From positions 124,001-188,000 of the forward strand of contig JAQBRY010000004.1 of assembly GCA_028286245.1 (NCBI GenBank): a DNA stretch of 64,000 nt, written 5' to 3'. This document shows, piece after piece, positions 8,008 to 16,300 of the stretch. The stretch comes from Candidatus Saccharimonadota bacterium. Its GTDB lineage: Bacteria; Patescibacteriota; Saccharimonadia; Saccharimonadales; UBA4665. A program made the position numbers and the translations under genes. Position 1 is the first letter of the stretch. Every line of letters starts with the position of its first letter. The notes beneath the pieces are model-generated. The model made no database searches. It had not been told where the DNA came from and saw nothing but the letters and a program-made list of their open reading frames with translations.

Positions 8008-8040
8008 ATATAATTATCTGCACCTAGGCAAGCAGTAGGA

Positions 8041-10152
8041 CTATTTAGCGTTTTTGGCAATGATGGCTTCGGCGACGTGGTTTGGTACGTCGGCGTAGTG
8101 GTCGAGTTCCATGCTGGAACTGGCACGACCCTTGGTCATCGAACGAATTTCGGTGGTATAGCCGAACATTTCACCTAGGGGCACGAAGGCGGTGATCTCT
8201 TTGACGTTGCCGGAGAGGTCTTCCATGCTTTCGATGCGGCCACGCTTGGAGTTAAGACCGCCAATGACGTCGCCCATGTTCTCTTCGGGAGTAACAACAA
8301 CAACTTTCATGACGGGCTCAAGCAGGACTGGGCTGGCTTTACGAACACCTTCTTTAAGTGCCATAGAACCGGCAACCTTAAAGGCCATTTCGTTGGAGTC
8401 AACTTCGTGGTAACTACCGTCGTAGAGCTCAGCTTTAACGTCAACAACCGGATAACCGGCTAGAACGCCTCCAGCTAAGGCTTCGATAATTCCCTGCTCA
8501 ACGGGCTTGATGTATTCACCAGGAACCACACCACCCTTGATAGAGTTAATAAATTCAAAGCCTTTACCTTCTTCGTTTTCGGACAAGCGAAGCCAAACGT
8601 CACCGTATTGACCGCGACCACCGGATTGGCGGACGAACTTACCCTGGACTTCAACACCGCTCTTACGGATCGTTTCGCGGTAGGCAACCTGCGGCTGACC
8701 AATGTTCGCTTCTACGCCGAATTCGCGCTTCATACGATCTACGAGGATTTCAAGGTGTAGCTCACCCATACCGCTAATAATGGTCTGGCCGGTCTCATCA
8801 TCAACGCGGACGCGGAAGGTAGGATCTTCTTCTGCAAGGCGCTGCAAGGCAGTACTCATCTTATCTTGGTCGGCTTTAGTCTTAGGTTCGATAGCAATAG
8901 AGACGGGAGGATCCGGGAAAGTAATGTTTTCAAGAACAATAGGGTGTGCTGGGTCACATAGCGTGTGGCCAGTGGTAGTACCTTTTAGTCCAACGATAGC
9001 TGCGATGTCACCGGCAAAGACTTCGGTGACGTCTTCGCGCTTATCAGCTTGCAATCGGACAATACGGCCAATGCGTTCTTTTTCGCCGGTTGAGCTGTTA
9101 AGGACGTAGGAGCCAGCCACAACTTTTCCGGAATAGACGCGGAAGTAGGCCAGCTTACCCACAAACGGGTCGCTGGTAATTTTAAACGCTAGAGCAGCAA
9201 AAGGTTCGTTCTCGTCGTGCTTGCGCTCGATTTCGTCACCAGTTTTAGGGTGGATACCCCAGTTACTGCTGCGGTCGTTTGGTGCCGGCAAGAAATCAAC
9301 AACCAGGTCGAGTAACTTCTCAACAATAACCCCACGGCCATCGCCACCTGATACGGCGTAGAACTTACCGCTTAATACTGCAGTACGGATGGCTCGGCGG
9401 ACTTCCGCTTCGCTCAGGCCTTCTTCACCGACTTCAAAGTACTTCTCAAGAAGTTCTTCGTCTTCGGCAACGGCGTTTTCTATAAGTAGGCTGCGGTAGC
9501 GCTTTACCTGCTCCATCATGTCCTCAGGAATTTCGCCCTGCACCAGCTCGTGGTCAGTAAAGTCGCTGTAGGTGTAGGCCTTCATGTCTACGAGGTCGAC
9601 AATACCGTTAATGCTCTGCTCAAAGCCAATAGGCAAATGCACCGGGAAGGCGCGCTTGTTCAAGCGGTTGTGAATAGATTCGAGTGACTTGTAGAAGTCG
9701 CCACCGGTCTGGTTGATCTTGTTAATAAAGCAGATACGAGGAGTACCATACTTGTCGGCCTGACGCCAAACGGTCTCGGACTGTGACTCAACACCCATCT
9801 TGCCGTCAAAGACAACGCAGGCACCATCGAGCACACGGAGTGAACGCTCAACCTCAGCGGTAAAGTCAATGTGTCCTGGTGTGTCAATAATGTTGATCTG
9901 GAATTTTTTACCAGCGTTTAGGTGCTTGCCTTCCCAGTAACAGGTAACAGCTGCCGAAACGATGGTAATACCGCGCTCACGCTCTTGTGCCATGTAGTCG
10001 GTAGTGGTTTCACCGTCGTGTACGGCACCAATCTTGTGGTTAAGGCCCGTTCGGTACAAAATACCTTCGGTGGTAGTAGTTTTACCGGCATCAATATGCG
10101 CGATAATACCGATATTTCGGATTTGTGCCATTGGGGTTTTTTTGTCAGCCAT
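8041..10152 (-). CDS. fusA: elongation factor G
   Basis: A 703-aa EF-G, the GTPase that drives ribosomal translocation and, with RRF, recycling. G1 is AHIDAGKTTTTE (residues about 19-30), followed by RGITI switch I, DTPGHIDF (G3) and NKIN (G4). Domains II-V follow at full length, with the domain IV tip GRGQYGDV. It is part of the str block but separated from rpsG by two unknown ORFs, the nearer of which has its own leaderless promoter. Confidence 0.98.
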   Translation of the reverse strand: MADKKTPMAQIRNIGIIAHIDAGKTTTTEGILYRTGLNHKIGAVHDGETTTDYMAQERERGITIVSAAVTCYWEGKHLNAGKKFQINIIDTPGHIDFTAEVERSLRVLDGACVVFDGKMGVESQSETVWRQADKYGTPRICFINKINQTGGDFYKSLESIHNRLNKRAFPVHLPIGFEQSINGIVDLVDMKAYTYSDFTDHELVQGEIPEDMMEQVKRYRSLLIENAVAEDEELLEKYFEVGEEGLSEAEVRRAIRTAVLSGKFYAVSGGDGRGVIVEKLLDLVVDFLPAPNDRSSNWGIHPKTGDEIERKHDENEPFAALAFKITSDPFVGKLAYFRVYSGKVVAGSYVLNSSTGEKERIGRIVRLQADKREDVTEVFAGDIAAIVGLKGTTTGHTLCDPAHPIVLENITFPDPPVSIAIEPKTKADQDKMSTALQRLAEEDPTFRVRVDDETGQTIISGMGELHLEILVDRMKREFGVEANIGQPQVAYRETIRKSGVEVQGKFVRQSGGRGQYGDVWLRLSENEEGKGFEFINSIKGGVVPGEYIKPVEQGIIEALAGGVLAGYPVVDVKAELYDGSYHEVDSNEMAFKVAGSMALKEGVRKASPVLLEPVMKVVVVTPEENMGDVIGGLNSKRGRIESMEDLSGNVKEITAFVPLGEMFGYTTEIRSMTKGRASSSMELDHYADVPNHVAEAIIAKNAK

Positions 10153-10273
10153 AGAAAAGTAGTGTCCTCGAATTTATTTAGTAATTTGCCGTGCTAGCTG
10201 GGTATACGATTAGTAATTAATTTTACGCACAAATAGCACACAGCACTTGTCAATATTGTAGCATATTTATCTG

Positions 10274-10819
10274 TTAGCGTTCTATAGCTGCCTGCTCTGA
10301 ATCTGCGATAACTGCACTCAACACTGCCATTGCGGCCATTTCAGGGTGGTAATCGTTTCTACCCCATGGGACAAACTCCACGACTGGTGGTACGATTTTA
10401 TACCTATCTAGCAGATAGTTGAAGGTACGAACTATGGGGTTTTCGGCTCGATTTACTCGGGGCACAAAAATATCAGCCATTCCGTACTTGGTGTCGCTGA
10501 CGCCAAAAGATTGTGAATACGTAGCGAGCAGTCCGGGCGTGCCATCTGGGACCATGCCGCTCGGGCCTGCCATAGGTTTATCAAGCAAGAAGGCGTAGAA
10601 CTGATAATCGGGATCATTCTGCATTTCTGCGAGGGCTGTAGCTCCAGCAAATTTCTTGGGATTAAAATAGATATTTTGATTAGGGTCGCAAGGCTGCGGC
10701 GGAAGATCCCACCGAAGAGCTCCGCTAGGGAGTTCTGTTTCAACCACCGTAAGCTGCTGCACATGAAGGTGTTCCATTATTTGTTCTGTTGTTTCTGGGG
10801 TGAATGGTCGTATACTCAT
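10274..10819 (-). CDS. hypothetical 181-aa protein, leaderless start
   Basis: The protein starts MSIRPFTPETTEQIMEHLHV. It is mixed alpha/beta, soluble, proline-rich in places, and without cysteine clusters or a signal peptide. A distant GNAT-like fold is possible (C-terminal helix MAAMAVLSAVIADSEQA) but no acetyl-CoA motif is clear, so no function is assigned. It sits between rpsG and fusA, driven by an extended -10 that ends 6 nt before its ATG. Confidence 0.75.
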   Translation of the reverse strand: MSIRPFTPETTEQIMEHLHVQQLTVVETELPSGALRWDLPPQPCDPNQNIYFNPKKFAGATALAEMQNDPDYQFYAFLLDKPMAGPSGMVPDGTPGLLATYSQSFGVSDTKYGMADIFVPRVNRAENPIVRTFNYLLDRYKIVPPVVEFVPWGRNDYHPEMAAMAVLSAVIADSEQAAIER

Positions 10820-10825
10820 GTAAGT

Positions 10826-10834
10826 ATTATAGCA
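10826..10834 (-). promoter_or_regulatory. extended -10 (leaderless) for the 181-aa ORF
   Basis: TGC-TATAAT on the minus strand has a perfect hexamer ending 6 nt before the ATG at 10819. There is no Shine-Dalgarno sequence. Confidence 0.7.
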
Positions 10835-10916
10835 CTTATTTTACATTTTAGTAATATTTAGGTTTTAACCAGTTAAATCTCGACCTGCGAGCATCCACAT
10901 CAGCTGCTCGCTGACG

Positions 10917-11252
10917 TTACTTAGCTAATAGTAAATGTAGCTGATATGGGTCAGAGCCTTGTACGACAGTAGCAACCAAGACCGCTTCGCCAACAATTCG
11001 ACAAGCTTCTTCCGGGCTACATGTAGTTTGCTCAAGCCTCCGGATAGCATCTATAAGTCGACTGTCCTCATCTACTGCTTCAATAGAAGGTTTGAGGCGG
11101 AGTGCGTCAGTCATTACGTGCACGCCAGCTGCGGCTATCTGTTGTTCGGTGAAGTTGGCAAGAATTTCATCTTTGCGAAATCTAGCTTCTTGCTGGAGAT
11201 CCGTTACCGGATCTCCAGTCAGCCATTCGCTAGCAGAAGGTCTGTCAGCCAT
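10917..11252 (-). CDS. hypothetical 111-aa protein after rpsG
   Basis: The ORF starts MADRPSASEWLTGDPVTDLQ. It is an acidic all-helical protein (residues about 15-110), with one cysteine pair around positions 77-84 and no family recognised. The start is 5 nt after the rpsG stop with no separate RBS, so translation is likely coupled to rpsG. Confidence 0.75.
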   Translation of the reverse strand: MADRPSASEWLTGDPVTDLQQEARFRKDEILANFTEQQIAAAGVHVMTDALRLKPSIEAVDEDSRLIDAIRRLEQTTCSPEEACRIVGEAVLVATVVQGSDPYQLHLLLAK

Positions 11253-11257
11253 AGCTA

Positions 11258-11737
11258 TTAGGTACGAGCGAAGTGAGCGAACGCGCGGTTGGCGTCAGCC
11301 ATCTTGTGGACGTCTTCACGCTTCTTGACTGCGGAACCTTGGCCGTTGTAGGCGTCTTGGAACTCGGCAGCAATGCGGTCAGCCATGCTAATACCCTTAC
11401 GGGCGCGGCAGGCGGCTACAAACCACATAGTGGTCAAGTGGTTCTGGCGCTGACCCTTCACTTCGAAAGGAATCTGGTAGTTGGCACCACCCACGCGGCG
11501 AGAGCGAGTCTCGAGGTGTGGCTGGATGTTTTTGAAAGCCTGTTCAAAAACTTCGACAGGGTTCTCTACCTTTAGGCGCTCGGCAGCTTTCTGAAGACCA
11601 TCGTACACGAGGCGTTCAGCAATTTGCTTCTTACCATCCTGCATAACACGGTTGATAAGCTTCTGGATCTGTTGGTTGTCGTAGAGACGGTCGCCCGGTA
11701 CTTCACGAACAAGTGCTTTAGTCTTTTTCCTAGGCAT
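11258..11737 (-). CDS. rpsG: 30S ribosomal protein S7
   Basis: A 159-aa S7 with a normal start (MPRKKTKALVREV), the rRNA-binding helix region and the conserved GGANYQIPFEV motif. S7 nucleates 30S head assembly and in E. coli represses the str operon. RBS AAGGAG lies 6 nt before the ATG and inside the end of the 52-aa ORF, whose stop overlaps the first codons of rpsG. Confidence 0.97.
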   Translation of the reverse strand: MPRKKTKALVREVPGDRLYDNQQIQKLINRVMQDGKKQIAERLVYDGLQKAAERLKVENPVEVFEQAFKNIQPHLETRSRRVGGANYQIPFEVKGQRQNHLTTMWFVAACRARKGISMADRIAAEFQDAYNGQGSAVKKREDVHKMADANRAFAHFART

Positions 11738-11888
11738 TTTGAGCTCCTTCTAATACTAAGAGACCGAGATCGGCAACAACGCTATCAAAAATAGGGGTTT
11801 CAGTTGTAGGGACGCTAGCTTCGCCGCTAAGTGATAAGCCGTTACTAGTGGGGTCAAAATCGAGGTCAAGCAATTCTACATCTCTCAT
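11730..11888 (-). CDS. 52-aa small ORF coupled to rpsL and rpsG
   Basis: The ORF reads [20 protein letters not shown] and ends VLEGAQNA. Its ATG shares one base with the rpsL stop (TAATG). Its TAG lies 8 nt into rpsG, so both ends overlap r-protein genes. It is acidic and rich in Leu, Asp and Ser. No family was recognised. The double overlap is the main evidence that it is translated; it could instead only relay ribosomes from rpsL to rpsG. Confidence 0.6.
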   Translation of the reverse strand: MRDVELLDLDFDPTSNGLSLSGEASVPTTETPIFDSVVADLGLLVLEGAQNA

Positions 11889-12301
11889 TACTTGCTCTCT
11901 TTCTTAGTACCGTACTTGGAACGGCCCTGCTTACGGTTGCTGACACCCTGGAGGTCAAGGCTGCCACGGACGATGTGATAACGCACACCAGGAAGTTCCT
12001 TTACGCGACCACCACGGATAAGCACGGCTGCGTGCTCCTGTAGGTTGTGGCCTTCGCCGCCAATGTAAGCCCACACTTCGTAACCGTTAGTAAGGCGCAC
12101 GCGGGCAACCTTACGGAGGGCTGAGTTAGGCTTCTTTGGTGTTTTGGTGGTGACCTTAACACAGACGCCGCGCTTAAATGGCGCTGGCTTCTCGTAGTTT
12201 TTGGTCTTGAGGTTGTTGACCACGCGCTGCATAGCCGGCGACTTACTCTTGGTAGTCGCACGAGTACGCGGTTTGCGGACTAATTGGTTAATTGTTGGCA
12301 T
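11888..12301 (-). CDS. rpsL: 30S ribosomal protein S12
   Basis: A 137-aa S12, part of the decoding centre. The conserved segments [21 protein letters not shown] and [20 protein letters not shown] are present in shorter runs. The two lysines equivalent to E. coli K42 (in TKTPKKPNS) and K87 (in the [11 protein letters not shown] loop) are lysine, the streptomycin-sensitive state. It is the first gene of the str block, with a good RBS (AAGGAG). Confidence 0.97.
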   Translation of the reverse strand: MPTINQLVRKPRTRATTKSKSPAMQRVVNNLKTKNYEKPAPFKRGVCVKVTTKTPKKPNSALRKVARVRLTNGYEVWAYIGGEGHNLQEHAAVLIRGGRVKELPGVRYHIVRGSLDLQGVSNRKQGRSKYGTKKESK

Positions 12302-12334
12302 AACACTCCTTGTGTTTGCAATCTACTGCGACTT

Positions 12335-12353
12335 GGGGAAATGCCGTTTCCCC
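12335..12353 (-). promoter_or_regulatory. leader hairpin of the str operon
   Basis: A perfect 7-bp stem (GGGGAAA 12335-12341 with TTTCCCC 12347-12353, 5-nt loop) lies in the rpsL leader about 35 nt before the ATG. It could be an autoregulatory or stabilising hairpin; no U-run follows. Confidence 0.55.
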
Positions 12354-12381
12354 GGCTCGGACTGCTTAAATAATCTTGTTA

Positions 12382-12410
12382 ACTCTAACAGATGTGGTGC
12401 CGTTTAGCAA
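12382..12410 (-). promoter_or_regulatory. sigma70 promoter of rpsL/str operon
   Basis: TTGCTA (12405-12410) and TAGAGT (12382-12387) on the minus strand are 17 nt apart, directly after the rpoC-distal hairpin. The leader is about 75 nt. Confidence 0.65.
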
Positions 12411-12411
12411 G

Positions 12412-12437
12412 TGCCGCCAACCCGGAGGCTGGCGGCA
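12412..12437 (-). terminator. strong hairpin after rpoC
   Basis: A GC-rich stem (12412-12422 with 12427-12437, one mismatch, CGGA loop) starts 9 nt after the rpoC stop. It lacks a U-run, so it may be a U-less terminator or an mRNA-protecting 3' hairpin that separates rpoBC from the rpsL promoter. Confidence 0.55.
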
Positions 12438-12445
12438 GTGTACTA

Positions 12446-15400
12446 CTAGGCGTTTACTTCTTCGACTTCGCCGATGATCTCGGCGGCTTCGGCTTCGATG
12501 TCGTCAGCGTCGCTAGGATCTTCTTTCCAACCGGTTCCCACAGGAATCTTGCGGCCCAAGATAACGTTTTCTTTGAGGCCATAGAGTCGGTCGATCTTAC
12601 CGCTAGTACCGGCAGCGATCAGTACACGGGTAGTGTCCTGGAACGATGCAGCACTAAGGAACGAGTCAGTACTCAGTGATGCCTTGGTAATACCAAGCAG
12701 CAACTGGTTGTACTGAGCGGGGTTCTTGCCTTCGGCCACGAGGGCGTCGTTGGCTTCAACGGCGGCGAGCTTACTAACAATGTCGCCAGTTACGAATTCA
12801 CTATCGCTAGCGTCTTCGATCTGAACACGGCTGAACATCTGGCGCACAATGATTTCGAGGTGCTTGTCGGCAATATTCTGACCCTGGCCAGCAAAGATGC
12901 CGAGAATCTCATTCATTATGTAACGCTGAGTCGATTCGACACCCTGCAGAATCATCAGATCTTGCAAGTTGATAGAACCGTTGGTCAGGCGCTGGCCGGC
13001 AACTACAACGTCGCCGTCCTTAACCTGTAGCTGCTTAAAGCCTGGAATTTCGTAACGAGCCACGCTTTGCTTGTTTGGAGCAATTACAATTGACTTGTTA
13101 GTAATTTCCAGCTTGCCGGAAATTGGCGCAATGAGCGGGTCTGAGTTGTCAGGCTTGGCAGCAACTACGTCGCCAATAGCAACGTCTGAGCCAGTGGCAA
13201 TCTGTGCCTTGCGGCCCTTAAGGTCGATGGTAACGCTCTCCTTGTCGTCGGCCGTAACCTGAACAACGTAGTGGTCACCCTCTTCCCAAGCGTTGGCAAT
13301 GCCAGAAATTTCAGTCAGGTATGCCTGACCCTTTGGAGTACGGACTTCGAAGAGCTCTTCGATACGGCTGAGCCCCTGGGCAGTGTCGTCGGCAATCGTG
13401 GCACCGGAACGGTGCTTTGAGTCAAGACTAAGCTGCGTACCAGGCTCACCGATACTCTGGGCTGCGATGACACCAATTGGGTGGTGGTCGGCAACCAGAT
13501 TACCGGTAGCCGGGTCAACACCGTAAGACTTCTGAGACACACCGCGTACATTTGTACAGCTGAGCGCGCTCTTGATTTTAACCGCGTCGAGGCTTGCGTC
13601 GGCATCAACCTTGGCAGCAATATCAGGGGTGAACATTTCACCTTCCTTAATTGTGCCCTTGATGGTCTGAGCGGCAAATCGGCCGGTCAAGCGAGAAGCG
13701 TAGCTAACTCCAATCTGGGCAGCGTCGGCGCGTAGTAGCGCAAAACCAGGATCACCGGTTTCGTCACTAATAGTAAAGACGTCTTGGGAGACATCAACTA
13801 AACGACGAGTCAGGTAACCGGCATCAGCCGTTTTAAGGGCGATGTCAATCAGTGCCTTACGAGTACCACGAGTACCGGTAAAGTATTCTAGTGGGTTTAA
13901 GCCTTCGACGTAGCCGGATTTAATTGGAAGCTCAATGGCGTTTCCGGCAGCATCCTGCTGGATACCAAGCATACCAACGGCGTTGTTCAGCTGGGAGATG
14001 TTACCACGGGCACCAGAGTTAATGGCCACGGCCATGGCAGAATCTTGACCCTGCATTTGGTTGGTGAGCATACCCTGGACTTGCTCCTGAATCTTAATCC
14101 AGTTATCAACTGTTAAGCGGTGACGCTCATCGTCGGTAATGAATCCTTGATCGTACTGGTCAGAAATAGCAGCTGCGCGCTCTTCACCCTTGTCAACAAC
14201 GACATTCATGCCCGTAACAGCGGTAAAGTCACCCATGCCCATACTAAGGCCGGACTGGGTGGCGTAGTCAAAGCCAATATCCTTAAGTTTGTCGGCAATT
14301 TCGGCAGTAAGGTCTTGGCCATACTGCTGGTAAATGCTGGCCATAACTTTTTGGAGACGCTTCTTAGTCATGGTTTCGTCTTGGAACTGGAAATCCTCGG
14401 GGAAGGTTTCGTTAAACAAGAAACGGCCAAGTGTCGAAGTCAATATTTCGCCGCGGAATGGCAGGCGTACAAAGTTTTGTAACTTTATGTCACCATTGTC
14501 GTAGGACATGAGCGCCTCTTCTAGGCTTGAGAAAGTTTTAACTTCGGCAGCCGAAACAAGGGGCCGCTCGTAGGTAAGGTAGTAACAACCCAGGACGATA
14601 TCCTGCTCAATGTGCAGAATTGGCGAACCATCAGCAGGCTTGAGCAAGTTCTTGTTAGCAGCCATGATGTCGCGGGCTTCGGCTTGCGCTTCGTCACTAA
14701 GCGGCAGGTGCACAGCCATCTGGTCACCATCAAAGTCGGCGTTAAAACCCTTACACACAAGTGGGTGCAACTGAATGGCGCGACCTTCGATCAGTACGGG
14801 CATAAAGGCCTGGATACTGAGGCGGTGAAGCGATGGAGCACGGTTTAGTAGTACGTACTTACCCTTAATGACTTCGTCGAGCGCGTCCCACACAACTGTT
14901 TCGCCCATTTCGATCAAACGAGAAGCTGAACGGATGTTGTGAGCGTGCTCGTTGGCAATTAGCTCGCCAATCACGAATGGCTTAAAGAGTTCAAGAGCCA
15001 TCATCTTAGGAAGACCACACTGGCTAATCTTAAGTTCTGGACCGGCGACGATCACTGAACGACCGGAGTAGTCAACACGCTTACCAAGCAGGTTCTGACG
15101 GAAACGACCCTGCTTACCCTTGAGTAAGTCACTCAAAGATTTGAGGCGGCGGCGTTGGCCGGTAGCGGCAACGGCACGGCCACTGCGGGCATTGTTGTTG
15201 TCGATTAGGGCATCAACGGCTTCCTGAAGCATACGCTGCTCGTTGCGGCGAATGACTTCTGGAGCGTTCAAGTCCATGAGCTTCTTTAGACGGTTGTTAC
15301 GGTTAATAACACGGCGGTAAAGGTCGTTTAGGTCGGAGGTCGCAAAACGGCCACCGGTTAGCTGCACCATTGGACGTAGGTCCGGTGGAATCACAGGCAG

Positions 15401-16300
15401 AACAGACAGACACATGCTGCCTGGCTTGATGCCGGCGCGGTCCATGCTTTCCAGCAAACGAAGACGCTTCATAAGCTTCTTCTTACGCTGTCCTTTAGCT
15501 TCTTCTGATTCGGCGCTCAGCTCGGCAATAAGTTCCTTGAGGTCGATATCGTCCAGAAGGTCCTTAAGAGCGTTGCCACCCATGCCGACCTTAACAAGCG
15601 CGCGAAGTTCATCGGGCAAGTTACGGAAGTCGGTTTCGTTAATGAGGTTGAGCTTAACAAGTCCGGAAATTTGCTCCTTAAAGAGGTCAAAGTCTTTGGT
15701 GACTTCTTCGGTCTCTTTGGTTTGCATTTCGGCGAGAGCCTTAACGTTGGCATCCTCGGCCTGTGCTTCTTTTTCGTAACGAATTTTAATGGCTTGCTTA
15801 GCGGCAGCCAGTTCGGCTTCGCGGTCAGCCAGCAGTTTGTCGCGAGCATCGTTGTCAACGCTCTTAACGATGTAACCGGCAAAGTAAGCAATACGCTCGA
15901 GGTTCTTTACGGTCATACCGAGCAAGAGGCCCATGGCACTTGGTGTACCACGAAGGAACCAAATGTGGGCTACCGGAACGGCCAAGGTAATGTGGCCCAT
16001 GCGCTCACGGCGAACAATACTACGAGTAACCAGTTCTCCGTTTTTATCGGTAGCGGCTTCGCGGGAGCGAACACCCTTGTATTTAGCGTCGTGGGGGTTA
16101 ATGTCTTTGACCGGTCCAAAGATCCGTTCGCAGAATAGGCCGTCACGTTCAGGTTTTTGGGTACGGTAGTTAATGGTTTCCGGCTTGGTAACCTCGCCGT
16201 AACTCCATTCTAGAATGTCAGTTGGGCTAGCGACTGCTAACCGAACTGCGTCAAAATCAGCAATATCAGTGCTGGGACTTGCAAAAGGTTGTGGTGTCAT
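12446..16300 (-). CDS. rpoC: RNA polymerase beta' subunit lacking zinc-site cysteines
   Basis: A 1284-aa RpoC. The catalytic NADFDGDQM motif binds the active-site Mg, and the bridge/trigger region [15 protein letters not shown] is present. The N-terminal zinc ribbon segment (residues about 66-92) contains no cysteine; the usual four are gone. In the second zinc site only C915 is kept, while the next two positions are S922 and S925 and the first is replaced in an ETGD turn. It overlaps rpoB by one base (TAATG). The sequence is otherwise normal and in frame throughout. Confidence 0.98.
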   Translation of the reverse strand: MTPQPFASPSTDIADFDAVRLAVASPTDILEWSYGEVTKPETINYRTQKPERDGLFCERIFGPVKDINPHDAKYKGVRSREAATDKNGELVTRSIVRRERMGHITLAVPVAHIWFLRGTPSAMGLLLGMTVKNLERIAYFAGYIVKSVDNDARDKLLADREAELAAAKQAIKIRYEKEAQAEDANVKALAEMQTKETEEVTKDFDLFKEQISGLVKLNLINETDFRNLPDELRALVKVGMGGNALKDLLDDIDLKELIAELSAESEEAKGQRKKKLMKRLRLLESMDRAGIKPGSMCLSVLPVIPPDLRPMVQLTGGRFATSDLNDLYRRVINRNNRLKKLMDLNAPEVIRRNEQRMLQEAVDALIDNNNARSGRAVAATGQRRRLKSLSDLLKGKQGRFRQNLLGKRVDYSGRSVIVAGPELKISQCGLPKMMALELFKPFVIGELIANEHAHNIRSASRLIEMGETVVWDALDEVIKGKYVLLNRAPSLHRLSIQAFMPVLIEGRAIQLHPLVCKGFNADFDGDQMAVHLPLSDEAQAEARDIMAANKNLLKPADGSPILHIEQDIVLGCYYLTYERPLVSAAEVKTFSSLEEALMSYDNGDIKLQNFVRLPFRGEILTSTLGRFLFNETFPEDFQFQDETMTKKRLQKVMASIYQQYGQDLTAEIADKLKDIGFDYATQSGLSMGMGDFTAVTGMNVVVDKGEERAAAISDQYDQGFITDDERHRLTVDNWIKIQEQVQGMLTNQMQGQDSAMAVAINSGARGNISQLNNAVGMLGIQQDAAGNAIELPIKSGYVEGLNPLEYFTGTRGTRKALIDIALKTADAGYLTRRLVDVSQDVFTISDETGDPGFALLRADAAQIGVSYASRLTGRFAAQTIKGTIKEGEMFTPDIAAKVDADASLDAVKIKSALSCTNVRGVSQKSYGVDPATGNLVADHHPIGVIAAQSIGEPGTQLSLDSKHRSGATIADDTAQGLSRIEELFEVRTPKGQAYLTEISGIANAWEEGDHYVVQVTADDKESVTIDLKGRKAQIATGSDVAIGDVVAAKPDNSDPLIAPISGKLEITNKSIVIAPNKQSVARYEIPGFKQLQVKDGDVVVAGQRLTNGSINLQDLMILQGVESTQRYIMNEILGIFAGQGQNIADKHLEIIVRQMFSRVQIEDASDSEFVTGDIVSKLAAVEANDALVAEGKNPAQYNQLLLGITKASLSTDSFLSAASFQDTTRVLIAAGTSGKIDRLYGLKENVILGRKIPVGTGWKEDPSDADDIEAEAAEIIGEVEEVNA

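Noticed and set aside
14120-14482. Antisense ORFs within rpoC and rpoB
   Set aside because: They are shadows of highly biased r-gene codons with no start signals and no recognisable domains.
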